From Bin5 sp965221145 (GTDB lineage: Bacteria > Chloroflexota > Anaerolineae > Caldilineales > Caldilineaceae), in the NCBI GenBank assembly GCA_965221145.1, contig OZ244877.1:3410001-3474000 (forward strand): 64,000 nt of DNA, read 5' to 3'. How positions within the stretch are numbered: the stretch's first letter is position 1; each line of letters begins with the position of its first letter. The notes beneath the pieces are model-generated. The model searched no databases, was not told the DNA's origin, and saw nothing but the letters and a program-made list of their open reading frames with translations. This document shows, in pieces, positions 16,861 to 25,909 of the stretch. The translations under genes were made by a program, and so were the position numbers.

Positions 16861-17892
16861 ATGCGCCTTTCCGTCATCATCGTCTCCTATAACGTGCGCG
16901 AACTGCTGCGCCGCTGCTTGCAGAGTGTCTATGCCTCTGCCCGGTTGAGCGCCGACTGGCTGGCCGTGGATGTAACCGTCGTCGACAACGCCAGCCATGA
17001 TGGCAGCGCGCAGATGGTCGCCGCCGAGTTCCCGCACGTACATCTTGTCGCGTCAGGCGAAAATCTTGGATTTCCGCGCGCCAACAATCTGGCGTTGAGG
17101 CGTTTGGGATTCGGTGAGGCGGTTGAAGAGTGCCCGTCGCCCGCCCTCCAAAGCGGTGAAGACGGGCCTGCCCCCGACTTCGTTATTCTCCTCAACCCTG
17201 ACACCGAGGTCGTGGATGATGCGCTCGGCAAGATGGCCGCGTTGTTGCGCGACCGCCCTCATGCCGGGGCGTGCGGCCCCCGTTTGCACTATGCGGACGG
17301 CAGCCTGCAACACGCCGCCTTTGCCTATCCCGGATTGGCGCAAATTGCTCTCGATCTCTACCCCCTGGCGGAGCTGCCCGGCGTGCGGCGGCTGCTCCAT
17401 AGGTTATTGGATAGCCGTCTCAATGGACGCTATCCTCGCTGGCAGTGGATGGGCGCGATGCCGTTCCCGGTTGGATTCGTGCTGGGCGCGGCGCTAATGG
17501 TGCGAGCCGAGAGCGTGCGCGTAACCGGTCTGCTCGACGAGGGCTACTTCATGTACTGCGAGGAGATGGATTGGTGCCTGCGCATGCAGACGGCGGGCTT
17601 GCCGCTCTTTGCCGTACCCACGGCGCAGATTATTCATCACGAGGGCCGCAGCAGCCGCCAAGTCCGCTGGCAGTCCTTCGAGCGCCTGTGGGCCAGCCGT
17701 TTCCGCTTCTTTCGCCTGCATAGCCGCCTCTATCCGCGGCGCTTTCACACCTGCCTGTGTCTCCTGGTGCGCCTCGGCCTGGCGTGGAACGCCTTGATCG
17801 CCCGGCACCGTTTTGCGCACGGCCACCTTTCGGGCGACCGCCTGTCGGAGCAGCTTGACGCATACCAAAAGGTGATGAAATTCAGCGGCTAA
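16861..17892 (+). CDS. Glycosyltransferase family 2 (rhamnosyltransferase-like)
   Basis: This 343-residue GT2 enzyme transfers a sugar from a nucleotide donor to surface polysaccharide precursors. The nucleotide-binding DNASHDGS and LLNPDTEV (the DxD-equivalent) are present, as is the acceptor-side EEMDWCLRMQ with the catalytic acidic residues. ATG 16861 is chosen because the first beta strand (LSVIIVSYNVRELL) starts there; the longer open frame has an unrelated N-terminus. A second GT2 gene follows 45 bases later on the same strand, suggesting a small cell-envelope sugar operon. Confidence 0.88.
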   Translation: MRLSVIIVSYNVRELLRRCLQSVYASARLSADWLAVDVTVVDNASHDGSAQMVAAEFPHVHLVASGENLGFPRANNLALRRLGFGEAVEECPSPALQSGEDGPAPDFVILLNPDTEVVDDALGKMAALLRDRPHAGACGPRLHYADGSLQHAAFAYPGLAQIALDLYPLAELPGVRRLLHRLLDSRLNGRYPRWQWMGAMPFPVGFVLGAALMVRAESVRVTGLLDEGYFMYCEEMDWCLRMQTAGLPLFAVPTAQIIHHEGRSSRQVRWQSFERLWASRFRFFRLHSRLYPRRFHTCLCLLVRLGLAWNALIARHRFAHGHLSGDRLSEQLDAYQKVMKFSG

Positions 17893-17937
17893 CGGCCACT
17901 TTCTGGTCACTTCCCGCCAACCAGCTGCTTGTAACAG

Positions 17938-18699
17938 ATGCCTCTACACCTGACAGCTGTCATCCTAACCAAGAATGAGGCCCGCCATGTCGGGGACTGC
18001 ATCGCCGCGCTGCGGGACTGGACCGACGCGGTGGTCGTATGGGACTCTTGCAGCCAGGATGCCACGCGGCAGATCGCGCAGGAGGCCGGCGCCCGCGTGG
18101 TCGCGCGTCCCTTCGACGACTACGGCCGCCAGAGGCAGGCCGTCCTCGATAGCATCGACAGCGAGTGGATTCTCTTCATTGACGCCGACGAACGGGCCAC
18201 ACAGACTCTTGCGCAGGAAGTCCTGGACGCCAGCCGCGACGCGCGCTGCGCCGGTTACTGGATTCCTCGCCGCAACTTTATCGTCGGCCACGAGATGCGC
18301 GGCGGTGGCTTTACACCGGACTATCAACTGCGGCTCTTGCGGCGGCGCTGCGCCCGCTACGACCTGCGCCGCGAAGTCCACGAAGTCGTTATTCTCGACG
18401 GTGAGGAGGGCAAGCTTAACGAGCCGCTTCTGCACTACAACTACGCGGACTGGCCGCAATTTCACCGCAAGCAGCAGTTTTATGCCCGCTACGAAGCCAG
18501 AATCCTCGCGGAACAAGGTGTCCGACCGCGGCCCCACAACCTCATCCTCCAGCCGGCACGCGAACTTCGGCGACGTTTTATCACCTTACAGGGTTGGCGA
18601 GACGGTATCCACGGACTGCGCCTCGCTCTGCTGCTCGCCTGGTATTACGGCTTCATCCCCTATTGGCTCCTGTGGCAGGCCGGTGAGCAGGAAGATTGA
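17938..18699 (+). CDS. Glycosyltransferase family 2 (WaaE/KdtX-like)
   Basis: This 253-residue GT2 enzyme resembles the WaaE-like branch: LTAVILTKNEARHVGDC at the N-terminus, VVVWDSCSQDATRQIA, FIDADERAT with the DxD motif, and a C-terminal hydrophobic stretch. The GGFTPDYQLRLLRR...REVHEVV segment is typical of this branch. It follows the other glycosyltransferase closely and is probably co-transcribed. Confidence 0.86.
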   Translation: MPLHLTAVILTKNEARHVGDCIAALRDWTDAVVVWDSCSQDATRQIAQEAGARVVARPFDDYGRQRQAVLDSIDSEWILFIDADERATQTLAQEVLDASRDARCAGYWIPRRNFIVGHEMRGGGFTPDYQLRLLRRRCARYDLRREVHEVVILDGEEGKLNEPLLHYNYADWPQFHRKQQFYARYEARILAEQGVRPRPHNLILQPARELRRRFITLQGWRDGIHGLRLALLLAWYYGFIPYWLLWQAGEQED

Positions 18700-18741
18700 G
18701 GAATCGGTTCTTGAAAGACTCTTGACGACTGGCCACTGCCA

Positions 18742-19737
18742 TCACTCGTCCCGAGGCTGAAACGCGGCGCGATGCGCATCGCGCACGGCGTTATCCTCAA
18801 GTTTGGCGTAGATGCGGGTCGTGTTGGGATTGGCGTGTCCCAGCGCGGTTTGGGTGACGGCCAGATCGTGCGTGGTCTGGTAAATGCGGGTTGCGAAGTA
18901 GTGGCGCAACGCGTGGGGGGTGATGCCCTTTGCGCTCAGGCCAGCCCTCTCCGCCAGACGGCGAATCGTATTCTGGATCGTCTGCGTCGTAAGCGGCAAC
19001 ACCTGCGAACCGGCCCGCCTGTCATGGCGTGCAAAGACAGGCAGTGCGGACAGAGGCCGGCGCGTAGCCCCGTCAAATGCCTGTCTCTCCTTAAGATAGC
19101 GGCGGATGGCCTCCCAGGCCCGATCGTCGAAATAGACGCGGCGGACTTTGCTGCGCTTACCGACGACCCATACCGCCTGATCCTCATCTTCCAACTGCTT
19201 GCGCGTGATGCTGACCAGTTCCCCCACCCGCAGACCTGTGCAGCGCAAGGTCTCCACAATAGCTATATCGCGCAAGTGGGCAAGCTGTTCGCGCACATTG
19301 TCCGGTCGGCGCAATACCGTCTCGCGGGCGGCAACGACCAGCGCCTCCAACTCCTCCGCGCGGGGCGGATAGGGCATGAGTTCGGGCGGGCGCTGATTGC
19401 GGCGGATGCGCTTGACGCCGTCCTGCAGGCGCGCCAACTCCTGGGCGTTGAACGGCAGCCAGCCCCGCACCTGCAAGTAGCTGACCCAGCTCACCAACGC
19501 GGCCAGATAGGTATGCAGGGTGCGCTTGCCGATGCTGCCGCCGTCCATGAGCCAAGTGGCGAAGGCCAGAAGCCGGTCTACGTCCAGGTAGTCCAGGTCT
19601 TTGACCTCCGGCGGGATCTCGTTCTCCACCAGATATTCCTGGAAGAGGTTCATGGCCGTGCGGTAGGTGCGCCGCGTGTAGGGTGTGCCGGTTTCCGCAG
19701 CGCCCAGATAGCTTTCGATTGAGTCAGAAATGAACAT
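18742..19737 (-). CDS. Tyrosine recombinase / XerD-like integrase
   Basis: This 331-residue site-specific recombinase has an N-terminal SAM-like core-binding domain (about 1-110) and a C-terminal catalytic domain. The active-site set is visible: Arg in CTGLRVGEL, Lys after the VVGKRSKVRR strand, HALRHYFAT (His-x-x-Arg), LGHANPNTT (His) and the nucleophile Tyr in RIYAKL. ATG 19737 is preferred over the start 30 bases upstream. It lies next to an insertion sequence and not near tRNA genes or phage genes, so it is not clearly a prophage integrase; it could also be a housekeeping Xer-like protein. Confidence 0.85.
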   Translation of the reverse strand: MFISDSIESYLGAAETGTPYTRRTYRTAMNLFQEYLVENEIPPEVKDLDYLDVDRLLAFATWLMDGGSIGKRTLHTYLAALVSWVSYLQVRGWLPFNAQELARLQDGVKRIRRNQRPPELMPYPPRAEELEALVVAARETVLRRPDNVREQLAHLRDIAIVETLRCTGLRVGELVSITRKQLEDEDQAVWVVGKRSKVRRVYFDDRAWEAIRRYLKERQAFDGATRRPLSALPVFARHDRRAGSQVLPLTTQTIQNTIRRLAERAGLSAKGITPHALRHYFATRIYQTTHDLAVTQTALGHANPNTTRIYAKLEDNAVRDAHRAAFQPRDE

Positions 19738-19839
19738 CAGACGAAACCTGAATAAGGGCGCATGCACTTGTAAGAGTTGCTTCTACCGTTTTGCGTATCC
19801 CGTACTGCATTTCGCACGGTTAAAGCAAATTGGCTACCT

Positions 19840-20732
19840 AACCTTTGGTGCTAGTTTGGAGATGGTCATGAGAAAGGCGACAATCTCTCTTGAAACGACC
19901 AAGCAACAAGAGAGGAGCCATTCCCATGACCACGGTCGATTTTATCACAGAACTGTTCTGCCACGTGGATGATCAGATCGGCTATCTGCCGAAACACAGC
20001 CAAGCACGTCTCTATCCGAGCGAAGTCGTCACGCTGGCGCTGCTCTATGCGTTGACGGGTAAAGGCAATCGCGCGTTCTGGCGCTGGTTGATGCGGGACT
20101 ATCGACCCCTATTTCCCCATCTGCGCTGTCGCACGCGCCTCTTTCGTCTGTTCAACAGCCAGCGCTACCTGATCGGCGAGTTTCTGGCGCCACCCTCCGT
20201 ACTCGGCGTCATCGACAGCTACGGCATTGAACTGCTTCATCCGCGCCGCGAGGGTCGCAGTAACCAGCAAATCGGCAAGAAAGGCAAGTCGAACGGGCGC
20301 TGGATCGTGGGCGCCAAGCTCTGCTTCCTCCTCGACCACCTGGGGCGCGTCGTCGATTGGGAGTGTGACACCGCCAATGTCTATGATGGCTCTGCCTTCC
20401 GCCATCTGGTCGACAAATTCCGCGACGATATGGTCATCTTTGCCGATACCGGCTTTGCCAAAGCTGGCTGGCAGCCTGACAACTTGCGTCTGTGTCGGCG
20501 CGGCGAATGGAACGTGCGCATGCTCGTCGAAACGGTTCTCTCCATGCTCACTTCCATCTGTCAGTTCAAACGCATGGCGCACAAGACTTGGCTTTATTTC
20601 GAGACCCGCGTCGGCTTCACCCTGGCACTATTCAACATCCTGATTCAGTGGCACGGCTTTCTGCCCGATGAGAATGGCTTTGTCCCCCTTTCCATCGCCG
20701 AATTCAGCCTCTAACGACTAGCACCAATGGTT
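19840..20732 (+). mobile_element. DDE insertion sequence of about 893 bp
   Basis: Terminal inverted repeats AACCTTTGGTGCTAG (left) and CTAGCACCAATGGTT (right) enclose one transposase gene. A possible 4-bp target duplication, ACCT, flanks it (19836-19839 and 20733-20736). The right end abuts the start of a MITE at 20736. Confidence 0.75.
19926..20714 (+). CDS. DDE transposase (IS4/IS5/IS982-like, family not settled)
   Basis: This 262-residue transposase has a helical N-terminus (LYPSEVVTLALLYALTGKGNR, shortened here to its key LYPSEV) and a DDE-type catalytic core: Asp in VIDSYGIEL, Asp in IFADTGFAK and Glu in LVETVLSM. The pattern resembles IS982 and related IS5 groups, but the DNA-binding part is not diagnostic. 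ATG 19926 has GAGAGGAG upstream. The gene looks intact. Confidence 0.75.
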   Translation: MTTVDFITELFCHVDDQIGYLPKHSQARLYPSEVVTLALLYALTGKGNRAFWRWLMRDYRPLFPHLRCRTRLFRLFNSQRYLIGEFLAPPSVLGVIDSYGIELLHPRREGRSNQQIGKKGKSNGRWIVGAKLCFLLDHLGRVVDWECDTANVYDGSAFRHLVDKFRDDMVIFADTGFAKAGWQPDNLRLCRRGEWNVRMLVETVLSMLTSICQFKRMAHKTWLYFETRVGFTLALFNILIQWHGFLPDENGFVPLSIAEFSL

Positions 20733-20735
20733 ACC

Positions 20736-20896
20736 TAATGTCAATCCCGTTTGAAACCACGATTTCTCGCATGGTCTGCACCCTGGGAACGGGGTGCCCT
20801 TTGGGCCTGTCTCGCCTGCCTCTACGCAATACGGAACACGCAATAAGCAGTGCGCAGTGCGCAGAAAAGCGTGTTTTCAATGTGAACGCACATTAA
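20736..20896 (-). repeat. MITE with TAATGT ends, copy 1
   Basis: This 161-bp element begins TAATGTCAATCCCGTTTGAAA and ends ACGCACATTA, with imperfect inverted termini of about 30 bp and TA at both edges, as expected for IS630/Tc1-mariner-like non-autonomous elements. It is nearly identical in inverted orientation to 63230-63382 and more distantly related to 58055-58172. The centre contains CAGGCGAGAC and CCGTTCCCAGG, the dispersed repeat core seen elsewhere. Confidence 0.75.
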
Positions 20897-20952
20897 GGGC
20901 CTACCAGTCGTTTCGTCACTTCTAACGCAACACGAATTACGCTAAACGCAAT

Positions 20953-22593
20953 TCAGTACACACGCCGCCCCGGCCCGCTGACGATGCGGCCCGGCGTCGC
21001 GCCGGTATGCGCGCCATTGGCGTAGACCCGTTCACCGTTGACCCACACGTCGCGCACGCCAACCGACAGTTGGTGAGGATCGGTAAAGGTGGCCCGATCG
21101 CCGACCGTTTCCGGGTCGAAGATGACCACATCGGCGTAAAATCCCTCCCGCAATTGGCCCCGATCGCGCAGACCGAGCCGGTCGCACAGAGCCGAGGACA
21201 TCTTGCGCACGGCGTCCTCCAGCGGGATGACCTTCTCTTCGCGCACATATTTGCCCAGCACCCGGCTGTAGGTGCCGTAGGCGCGCGGATGATAAGGCCC
21301 GGTCGGCGCAGCCCAGGCCGGATCCATGCCCCCGGCGTCGGTGGAGATCATAATCCAAGGCTGTTGCAGTTGACGCCGCAGATTCTCTTCGCTCATCACG
21401 AAGTAGAAGGTGCTGATGCGCTGCCCCTCGGATGCCAACAGGTCCATGGCCGCGTCCGGCCAGTCCACACCCATCTCCGCCGCGATCTCCGATAGGCGCA
21501 TGCCCACGAATCGCTGATTTTCTTGCTTCAGAAAACCGACCGGCATGACACCCTGTGGACCCACCAGATCGGCCATCGCTTCCCAGTCACCGCTGGGATG
21601 GAGCGCCGCCTCCTTGATCTTGGCGCGCATGGCCGCATCGCTGACGTTCTCGTACAGTTTGTCACCAGCCGCAGCCCACGGAGGCAGCACCGAAGTCAGG
21701 CCGGTTCCGGCAGCCGCATAGGTGTACATATCGGCGGTGACATCAATCCCCTGGGCGCGGGCTTCGGTGATGCGTTCCATCGCCGAGGCCAATTGGTGCC
21801 AGTTGCGGGCGCCGGCGGCCTTCAGGTGGTAAATCTGGACCGGCACATCGGCTTGACGTCCAATCTGCAGCGCCTCTTCCAGCCCCTCCAAGAAGGCGTC
21901 GGCCTCCGAACGCAGATGGGTAATGTAAATGCCATGATAGGGACGAAACACCTTGGCAATCGCTACGATTTCGTCAGTATCGGCGTAGCTGTTGGGCGGG
22001 TAGATCAACGCGAAGGAGACACCAAACGCGCCGTCCTCCATCGCCTCGGCGGTAACGCGGACCATCGTCTCCATTTCATCGGCTGTAGGCGGACGCATCT
22101 CCATGCCCATGGCGTACTTGCGCAGCGTGCCACCGCCGAGGAAGGAGCCGATGTTGGGCGACGCGCCTTGCTCCGTCATCGCCTCCAGCCAGTCGCGAAA
22201 ACGGCTCCAGGTGGGCATGCGCTCGGCCCAGGCAGGGTCCAGAAGCTGGGATAACTGATGGGTGGGCAGGTCGGCGCTGATTCTGCCGCCGAAGGGAGCA
22301 GGCGTCCACCCCTCGCCCATCACCTCAGTCGTTACGCCTTGGGAAATCTTGGAGACGCTGCGGCCATCGACCATGAGTGAGAGGATCGAGTGGCTGAGAA
22401 TGTCGACAAAGCCGGGGCAAACGACGTGCCCGCTGGCGTCAACCACTTCGGCGCAGTTCTCAACGGGAATCGAGCCGGGCGGAGCGACCGCTGCGATGCG
22501 CTCACCGACCAGGGCGACATCGCCGTAACTCCAGGGCGAACCAGAGCCGTCGACGATGCGAGCGTTGCGAATCAGAATGGTTTCGTTGGACAT
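20953..22593 (-). CDS. N-acyl-D-amino-acid deacylase / D-aminoacylase family amidohydrolase
   Basis: This 546-residue amidohydrolase of the D-aminoacylase branch hydrolyses N-acyl-D-amino acids. The N-terminal small domain leads to CPGFVDILSHSI, where D-aminoacylases usually have HxH, so one of the metal His positions appears changed to Leu-Ser-His (PGFVDIxSH). Other motifs are present: ITHLRSE, IYHLKAAG, ISTDAGGM and the C-terminal VIFDPETVGDRATF. ATG 22593 is chosen because the conserved TILIRNARIVDGSG strand follows immediately. It is divergent from the protease gene and thematically fits the hydantoinase, since both handle D-configured or cyclic amino-acid derivatives. Confidence 0.87.
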   Translation of the reverse strand: MSNETILIRNARIVDGSGSPWSYGDVALVGERIAAVAPPGSIPVENCAEVVDASGHVVCPGFVDILSHSILSLMVDGRSVSKISQGVTTEVMGEGWTPAPFGGRISADLPTHQLSQLLDPAWAERMPTWSRFRDWLEAMTEQGASPNIGSFLGGGTLRKYAMGMEMRPPTADEMETMVRVTAEAMEDGAFGVSFALIYPPNSYADTDEIVAIAKVFRPYHGIYITHLRSEADAFLEGLEEALQIGRQADVPVQIYHLKAAGARNWHQLASAMERITEARAQGIDVTADMYTYAAAGTGLTSVLPPWAAAGDKLYENVSDAAMRAKIKEAALHPSGDWEAMADLVGPQGVMPVGFLKQENQRFVGMRLSEIAAEMGVDWPDAAMDLLASEGQRISTFYFVMSEENLRRQLQQPWIMISTDAGGMDPAWAAPTGPYHPRAYGTYSRVLGKYVREEKVIPLEDAVRKMSSALCDRLGLRDRGQLREGFYADVVIFDPETVGDRATFTDPHQLSVGVRDVWVNGERVYANGAHTGATPGRIVSGPGRRVY

Positions 22594-22699
22594 GAGGCTT
22601 TTCAGTGTAGTCGGTAGATGGATGTTCCAGCCTTGTTCGCTGCACGTCCGCCGCAAACCAAAACGAAAGCCCAACGCCGGCGAGCAACTGTACAGCCTT

Positions 22700-22730
22700 T
22701 TGCATGTTCGATTTTACCATATGTTATAAT
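22700..22730 (+). promoter_or_regulatory. Candidate promoter for the protease gene
   Basis: A perfect TATAAT (22725-22730) with the extended TGT preceding it, and TTGCAT 19 bases upstream. It lies 118 bases before the protease start in the divergent intergenic region. Confidence 0.5.
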
Positions 22731-22848
22731 CAAGGAGGTCAGCAAATCATCGCTGGCGCGCCGAAAGGCTTGTCCGAGGCAGGAGTTTCCCCCCCTTTCT
22801 TGTATTCCTAACTGCAAAAACTCTGCGCCGCTCTATTGCGGCGATTCT

Positions 22849-24336
22849 ATGGCCACCTCTTCACGTTCCCGTTCCCGTTCAGTTCTCATCAGCCTGACTC
22901 TATTGCTCCTCCACTTCCTCATTGTTTCCTGCGGAGACGATAGGCAGTCCCCTCGAAATATCAGTCAGAAAGCGACCTTTGCACCCGGTCGTATTCTGAT
23001 CAAGTTTCGTCCAGGCGCCACTGATATTTCGCTGCCCGCTAAGGCAGAGGATTTTGATTTGCGCCCGTCCGGCGTAACGTGCGGCTCGGTCCACGTCTAC
23101 CGTGTCCGCCCAGGAACGGAACTGAGGGCTGCGGAAACGTTTGCCCTGGATCCGGCCGTGGAGTACGCCGAACCGGACTATCTGATCTTTGCAGCTCAGG
23201 CGAGAACGAAGATCGGTTCACATCCATTTCAGGCTGGTTACAACGCGCGCTCCGACGAAAGCAAGAGATTGCTCACTTCGTCACTGACGGCGGCGGACGC
23301 TCCCAACGATCCTTTGTTCGATAAACAGTGGGCGCTTGCCAAACTCAGGGCCACAGCCGCCTGGAAGGTTTCAAGCGGCAGGGAAGTTACGATTGCGGTC
23401 ATCGATTCAGGCGTCGACCTGGATCATCCTGAACTGGCCGGGCGGATCTTGAAGGGTTATGACTTCGTCAATGGTGACGCCGAACCGGATGATGATTACG
23501 GTCACGGAACTCAGGTAGCCGGTGTCGCCGCGGCCGCAGCCAATAACGATGACGGCATCGCCGGGCTAGCCTGGGACGCCAAAATCATGCCGGTGAAGGT
23601 GCTGGACGACCGCGGTCGGGGCATGAGCAGCAACCTCACATGCGCGCTCTATTGGGCCGCGGACAAGGGGGCTGACATCCTGAATATCAGCATTATCAGC
23701 TTTGGCCCGTCTTTGGGGATGCAGAGCGCAATCAACTATGCCACCAACGCGGGCGTACTCATCTTTGCGGCTGCGGGCAATCTGTTTGAGGATGGCAATC
23801 CGGTCACGTATCCCGCTGCCCACGAGGGCGTGATCGCGGTCGCGGCCACGGACAGAGACGACGACCATGCTTGGTTTTCGAGCGCAGGCAGCTTCGTGGA
23901 CATCGCCGCGCCGGGGGTCGGCATTTTCAGTCCTTTCCCGCCGAGCCATGACGAATACAGGTCCGTGCATGGCACAAGCCTGGCAACGCCCCATGGCGCG
24001 GGGCTGGCCGCGCTTGTTATTTCCGTCGCGCACGGCCTGACGCCTGAACAGGTAGAGACGATCATCAAGGAAAGTGCGGTTGACTTGGGCGCGCCGGGTC
24101 AGGACGATCGTTTCGGTCATGGACGCATCGACGCGGCCGCAGCGATGTACCTTACGTTGTCATCGCTGCCGTCGCGCTTGTTCCTGCCAGCCGCACAGTT
24201 CCCCTCGCCGACGCCAACGGTTACGCCAACGCCGACTCTCACGCCGCCGTCAACTCCCACAGCGACGCCTACAAGCACGCCATCGCCAACACCGACTCGC
24301 GCGGACAGCGATCGAATTGGCGCCCTCCGCGGATGA
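22849..24336 (+). CDS. Subtilisin-like serine protease (S8), lipoprotein
   Basis: This 495-residue exported protease starts with a signal sequence ending in LIVSC, so Cys28 is a probable lipidation site. Residues about 42-120 form a propeptide-like domain (fervidolysin/thermitase type, PGRILIKFRPG). The S8 catalytic domain shows Asp186 (IDSGVDLDHP), His219 (YGHGTQVAG), oxyanion Asn311 (AAAGN) and Ser377 (GTSLATPHGAG). A Thr-Pro-rich tail at the C-terminus probably spans the cell wall or displays the enzyme. ATG 22849 is chosen over the longer open frame because the signal peptide starts there. It is a secreted nutritional or processing protease. Confidence 0.88.
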   Translation: MATSSRSRSRSVLISLTLLLLHFLIVSCGDDRQSPRNISQKATFAPGRILIKFRPGATDISLPAKAEDFDLRPSGVTCGSVHVYRVRPGTELRAAETFALDPAVEYAEPDYLIFAAQARTKIGSHPFQAGYNARSDESKRLLTSSLTAADAPNDPLFDKQWALAKLRATAAWKVSSGREVTIAVIDSGVDLDHPELAGRILKGYDFVNGDAEPDDDYGHGTQVAGVAAAAANNDDGIAGLAWDAKIMPVKVLDDRGRGMSSNLTCALYWAADKGADILNISIISFGPSLGMQSAINYATNAGVLIFAAAGNLFEDGNPVTYPAAHEGVIAVAATDRDDDHAWFSSAGSFVDIAAPGVGIFSPFPPSHDEYRSVHGTSLATPHGAGLAALVISVAHGLTPEQVETIIKESAVDLGAPGQDDRFGHGRIDAAAAMYLTLSSLPSRLFLPAAQFPSPTPTVTPTPTLTPPSTPTATPTSTPSPTPTRADSDRIGALRG

Positions 24337-24391
24337 CAGGAGTCAGCGCGAAGAGCGCCCGGCTGACATTGAGCGGGTCGCCTGTCCCGCG

Positions 24392-25666
24392 CTATACCCC
24401 GTGACGCCGCAGGAAGCGGTACATCCGCTCCAGAGCGATCTCCAGTTTCGGCATTTCAACCGGATAGGCGCAACGTACATGGCCCTCTCCACCGGCGCCG
24501 AAACCGCTGCCAGGAATCACCGCCACCCGCTCTTCGAGCAAGAGTCTTTCGGCAAATTCGTACTCATCCATGCCGGTGCGGTGGACGCTGGGGAAGGCGT
24601 AGAACGCGCCCTTTGGCTCGAAACAGTCCAGGCCGATCTCATTCAGGCCATCGACGAAAAATCTGCGGCGCTCACCATAGCTGGCGACCATCTTCTGCAC
24701 GGCCAACTCCGCGAACGGGTCTGTCAGGGCGTGCAGCGCCGCGGCCTGGCCGCCGGTCGGCGCTGACATTATCAGATATTGGTGGATTCGACGCATCGCG
24801 CCAAGCAGTTCCGCCGGACCTGCGGCAAAGCCGATCCGCCACCCTGTCATGGCGTAGTCTTTGCTCATCCCGCCCAGATGGATCGTCCGCTCGGCCATAC
24901 CGGGCAGGCTGGCGAACATCACATGCTCGTGATCATCATAGACCAGGCGATCATAGATTTCGTCGGAAATGACGATCAGATCGTGCTTTTCCGCCACATG
25001 GGCGATGGCGGACAACTCTTCACGGTTCATCACCGCGCCGGTCGGGTTACACGGATAGCCGATAAGCAGCACCTTGGTGCGCGGGGTCATCGCGGCCTCG
25101 ATCTGCGCCGCGGTCAGTACAAAGTTGTTCGCTGCATAGGTAGGAATATCGACTACCATGCCGCCTGCCAGGATCACATCGGCAGTATACGAAACGAAGC
25201 AGGGCTGCGGAACGAGCACTTCATCCCCTGCGTCGATCAGCGCCTGCATCGCCAGGTACATCGCCTCGCTGACGCCGACAGTGATCAGCACCTCCGTCTC
25301 CGCATCATAAGCGGGCGCGTCATAGCGTTTCGTCAGCATCCGGGCCACAGCCGCGCGCAGGTCCAACATCCCTGCATTGGAGGTATACGACGTGTTTCCC
25401 TGGCGCAGACTGTCAGTGCCGGCGTTGAGAATCGACGGCGGCGTAACATAGTCAGGCTCACCGATGCCCAGGCTGATCACGTCGTCCATGGTTGTAGCAA
25501 GATCGAAATAGCGTCGAATCGGAGAGGGCGGCACACGCCGCACGCGACGGCTCAGTCGGCTCTCCAGGGAGCGTTTCAATCCGGCAGGTTGAGCAGGTGT
25601 TTCGTCTTTCGTCGTTGACCGAGGGGCAGTCAAGGCTTCTGGGGATCTCATAAGGATTGTATTCAT
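24392..25666 (-). CDS. Pyridoxal-phosphate aminotransferase, class I/II
   Basis: This 424-residue fold-type I aminotransferase includes ISLGIGEPDYVTP, the substrate loop, GYPCNPTGAVM with the conserved Asn, VISDEIYDRLVYD with Asp and Tyr contacting PLP, and MSKDYAMTGWRIGF with the Schiff-base Lys. The sequence is closest in pattern to archaeal/PatA-like aspartate or aromatic aminotransferases. The first 40 residues (rich in Ser, Thr, Arg) are not conserved, so the true start may lie downstream, near the PPSPIRRYFD segment. It is convergent with the protease. Confidence 0.88.
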   Translation of the reverse strand: MNTILMRSPEALTAPRSTTKDETPAQPAGLKRSLESRLSRRVRRVPPSPIRRYFDLATTMDDVISLGIGEPDYVTPPSILNAGTDSLRQGNTSYTSNAGMLDLRAAVARMLTKRYDAPAYDAETEVLITVGVSEAMYLAMQALIDAGDEVLVPQPCFVSYTADVILAGGMVVDIPTYAANNFVLTAAQIEAAMTPRTKVLLIGYPCNPTGAVMNREELSAIAHVAEKHDLIVISDEIYDRLVYDDHEHVMFASLPGMAERTIHLGGMSKDYAMTGWRIGFAAGPAELLGAMRRIHQYLIMSAPTGGQAAALHALTDPFAELAVQKMVASYGERRRFFVDGLNEIGLDCFEPKGAFYAFPSVHRTGMDEYEFAERLLLEERVAVIPGSGFGAGGEGHVRCAYPVEMPKLEIALERMYRFLRRHGV

Positions 25667-25909
25667 CTCTCGTCAGGCATGTCCGGTCTAAACCGGTCTG
25701 TGTGGTGTGTCAAAGTTCTTTTGGGTCCGACCTCCCTGAATCCGGGAAAAAGCCTTTTCTGCCGATTGCACAACGGTCAGCGACTCAACTGAACCGTTGC
25801 CGGCAGGATGCACCGGCTGCGCCGTCCAACGTCTGCGCCCGGCATCGTCCTCGCCCTTGGCCTTGTAACGCAGTCATGGAAGTCCAACAGTTAAGCGTGC
25901 AGATGACAG

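Noticed and set aside
18742..19737. Prophage or genomic island integrase with att sites
   Set aside because: No tRNA, phage genes or flanking direct repeats were found; the neighbours are glycosyltransferases and an unrelated IS.
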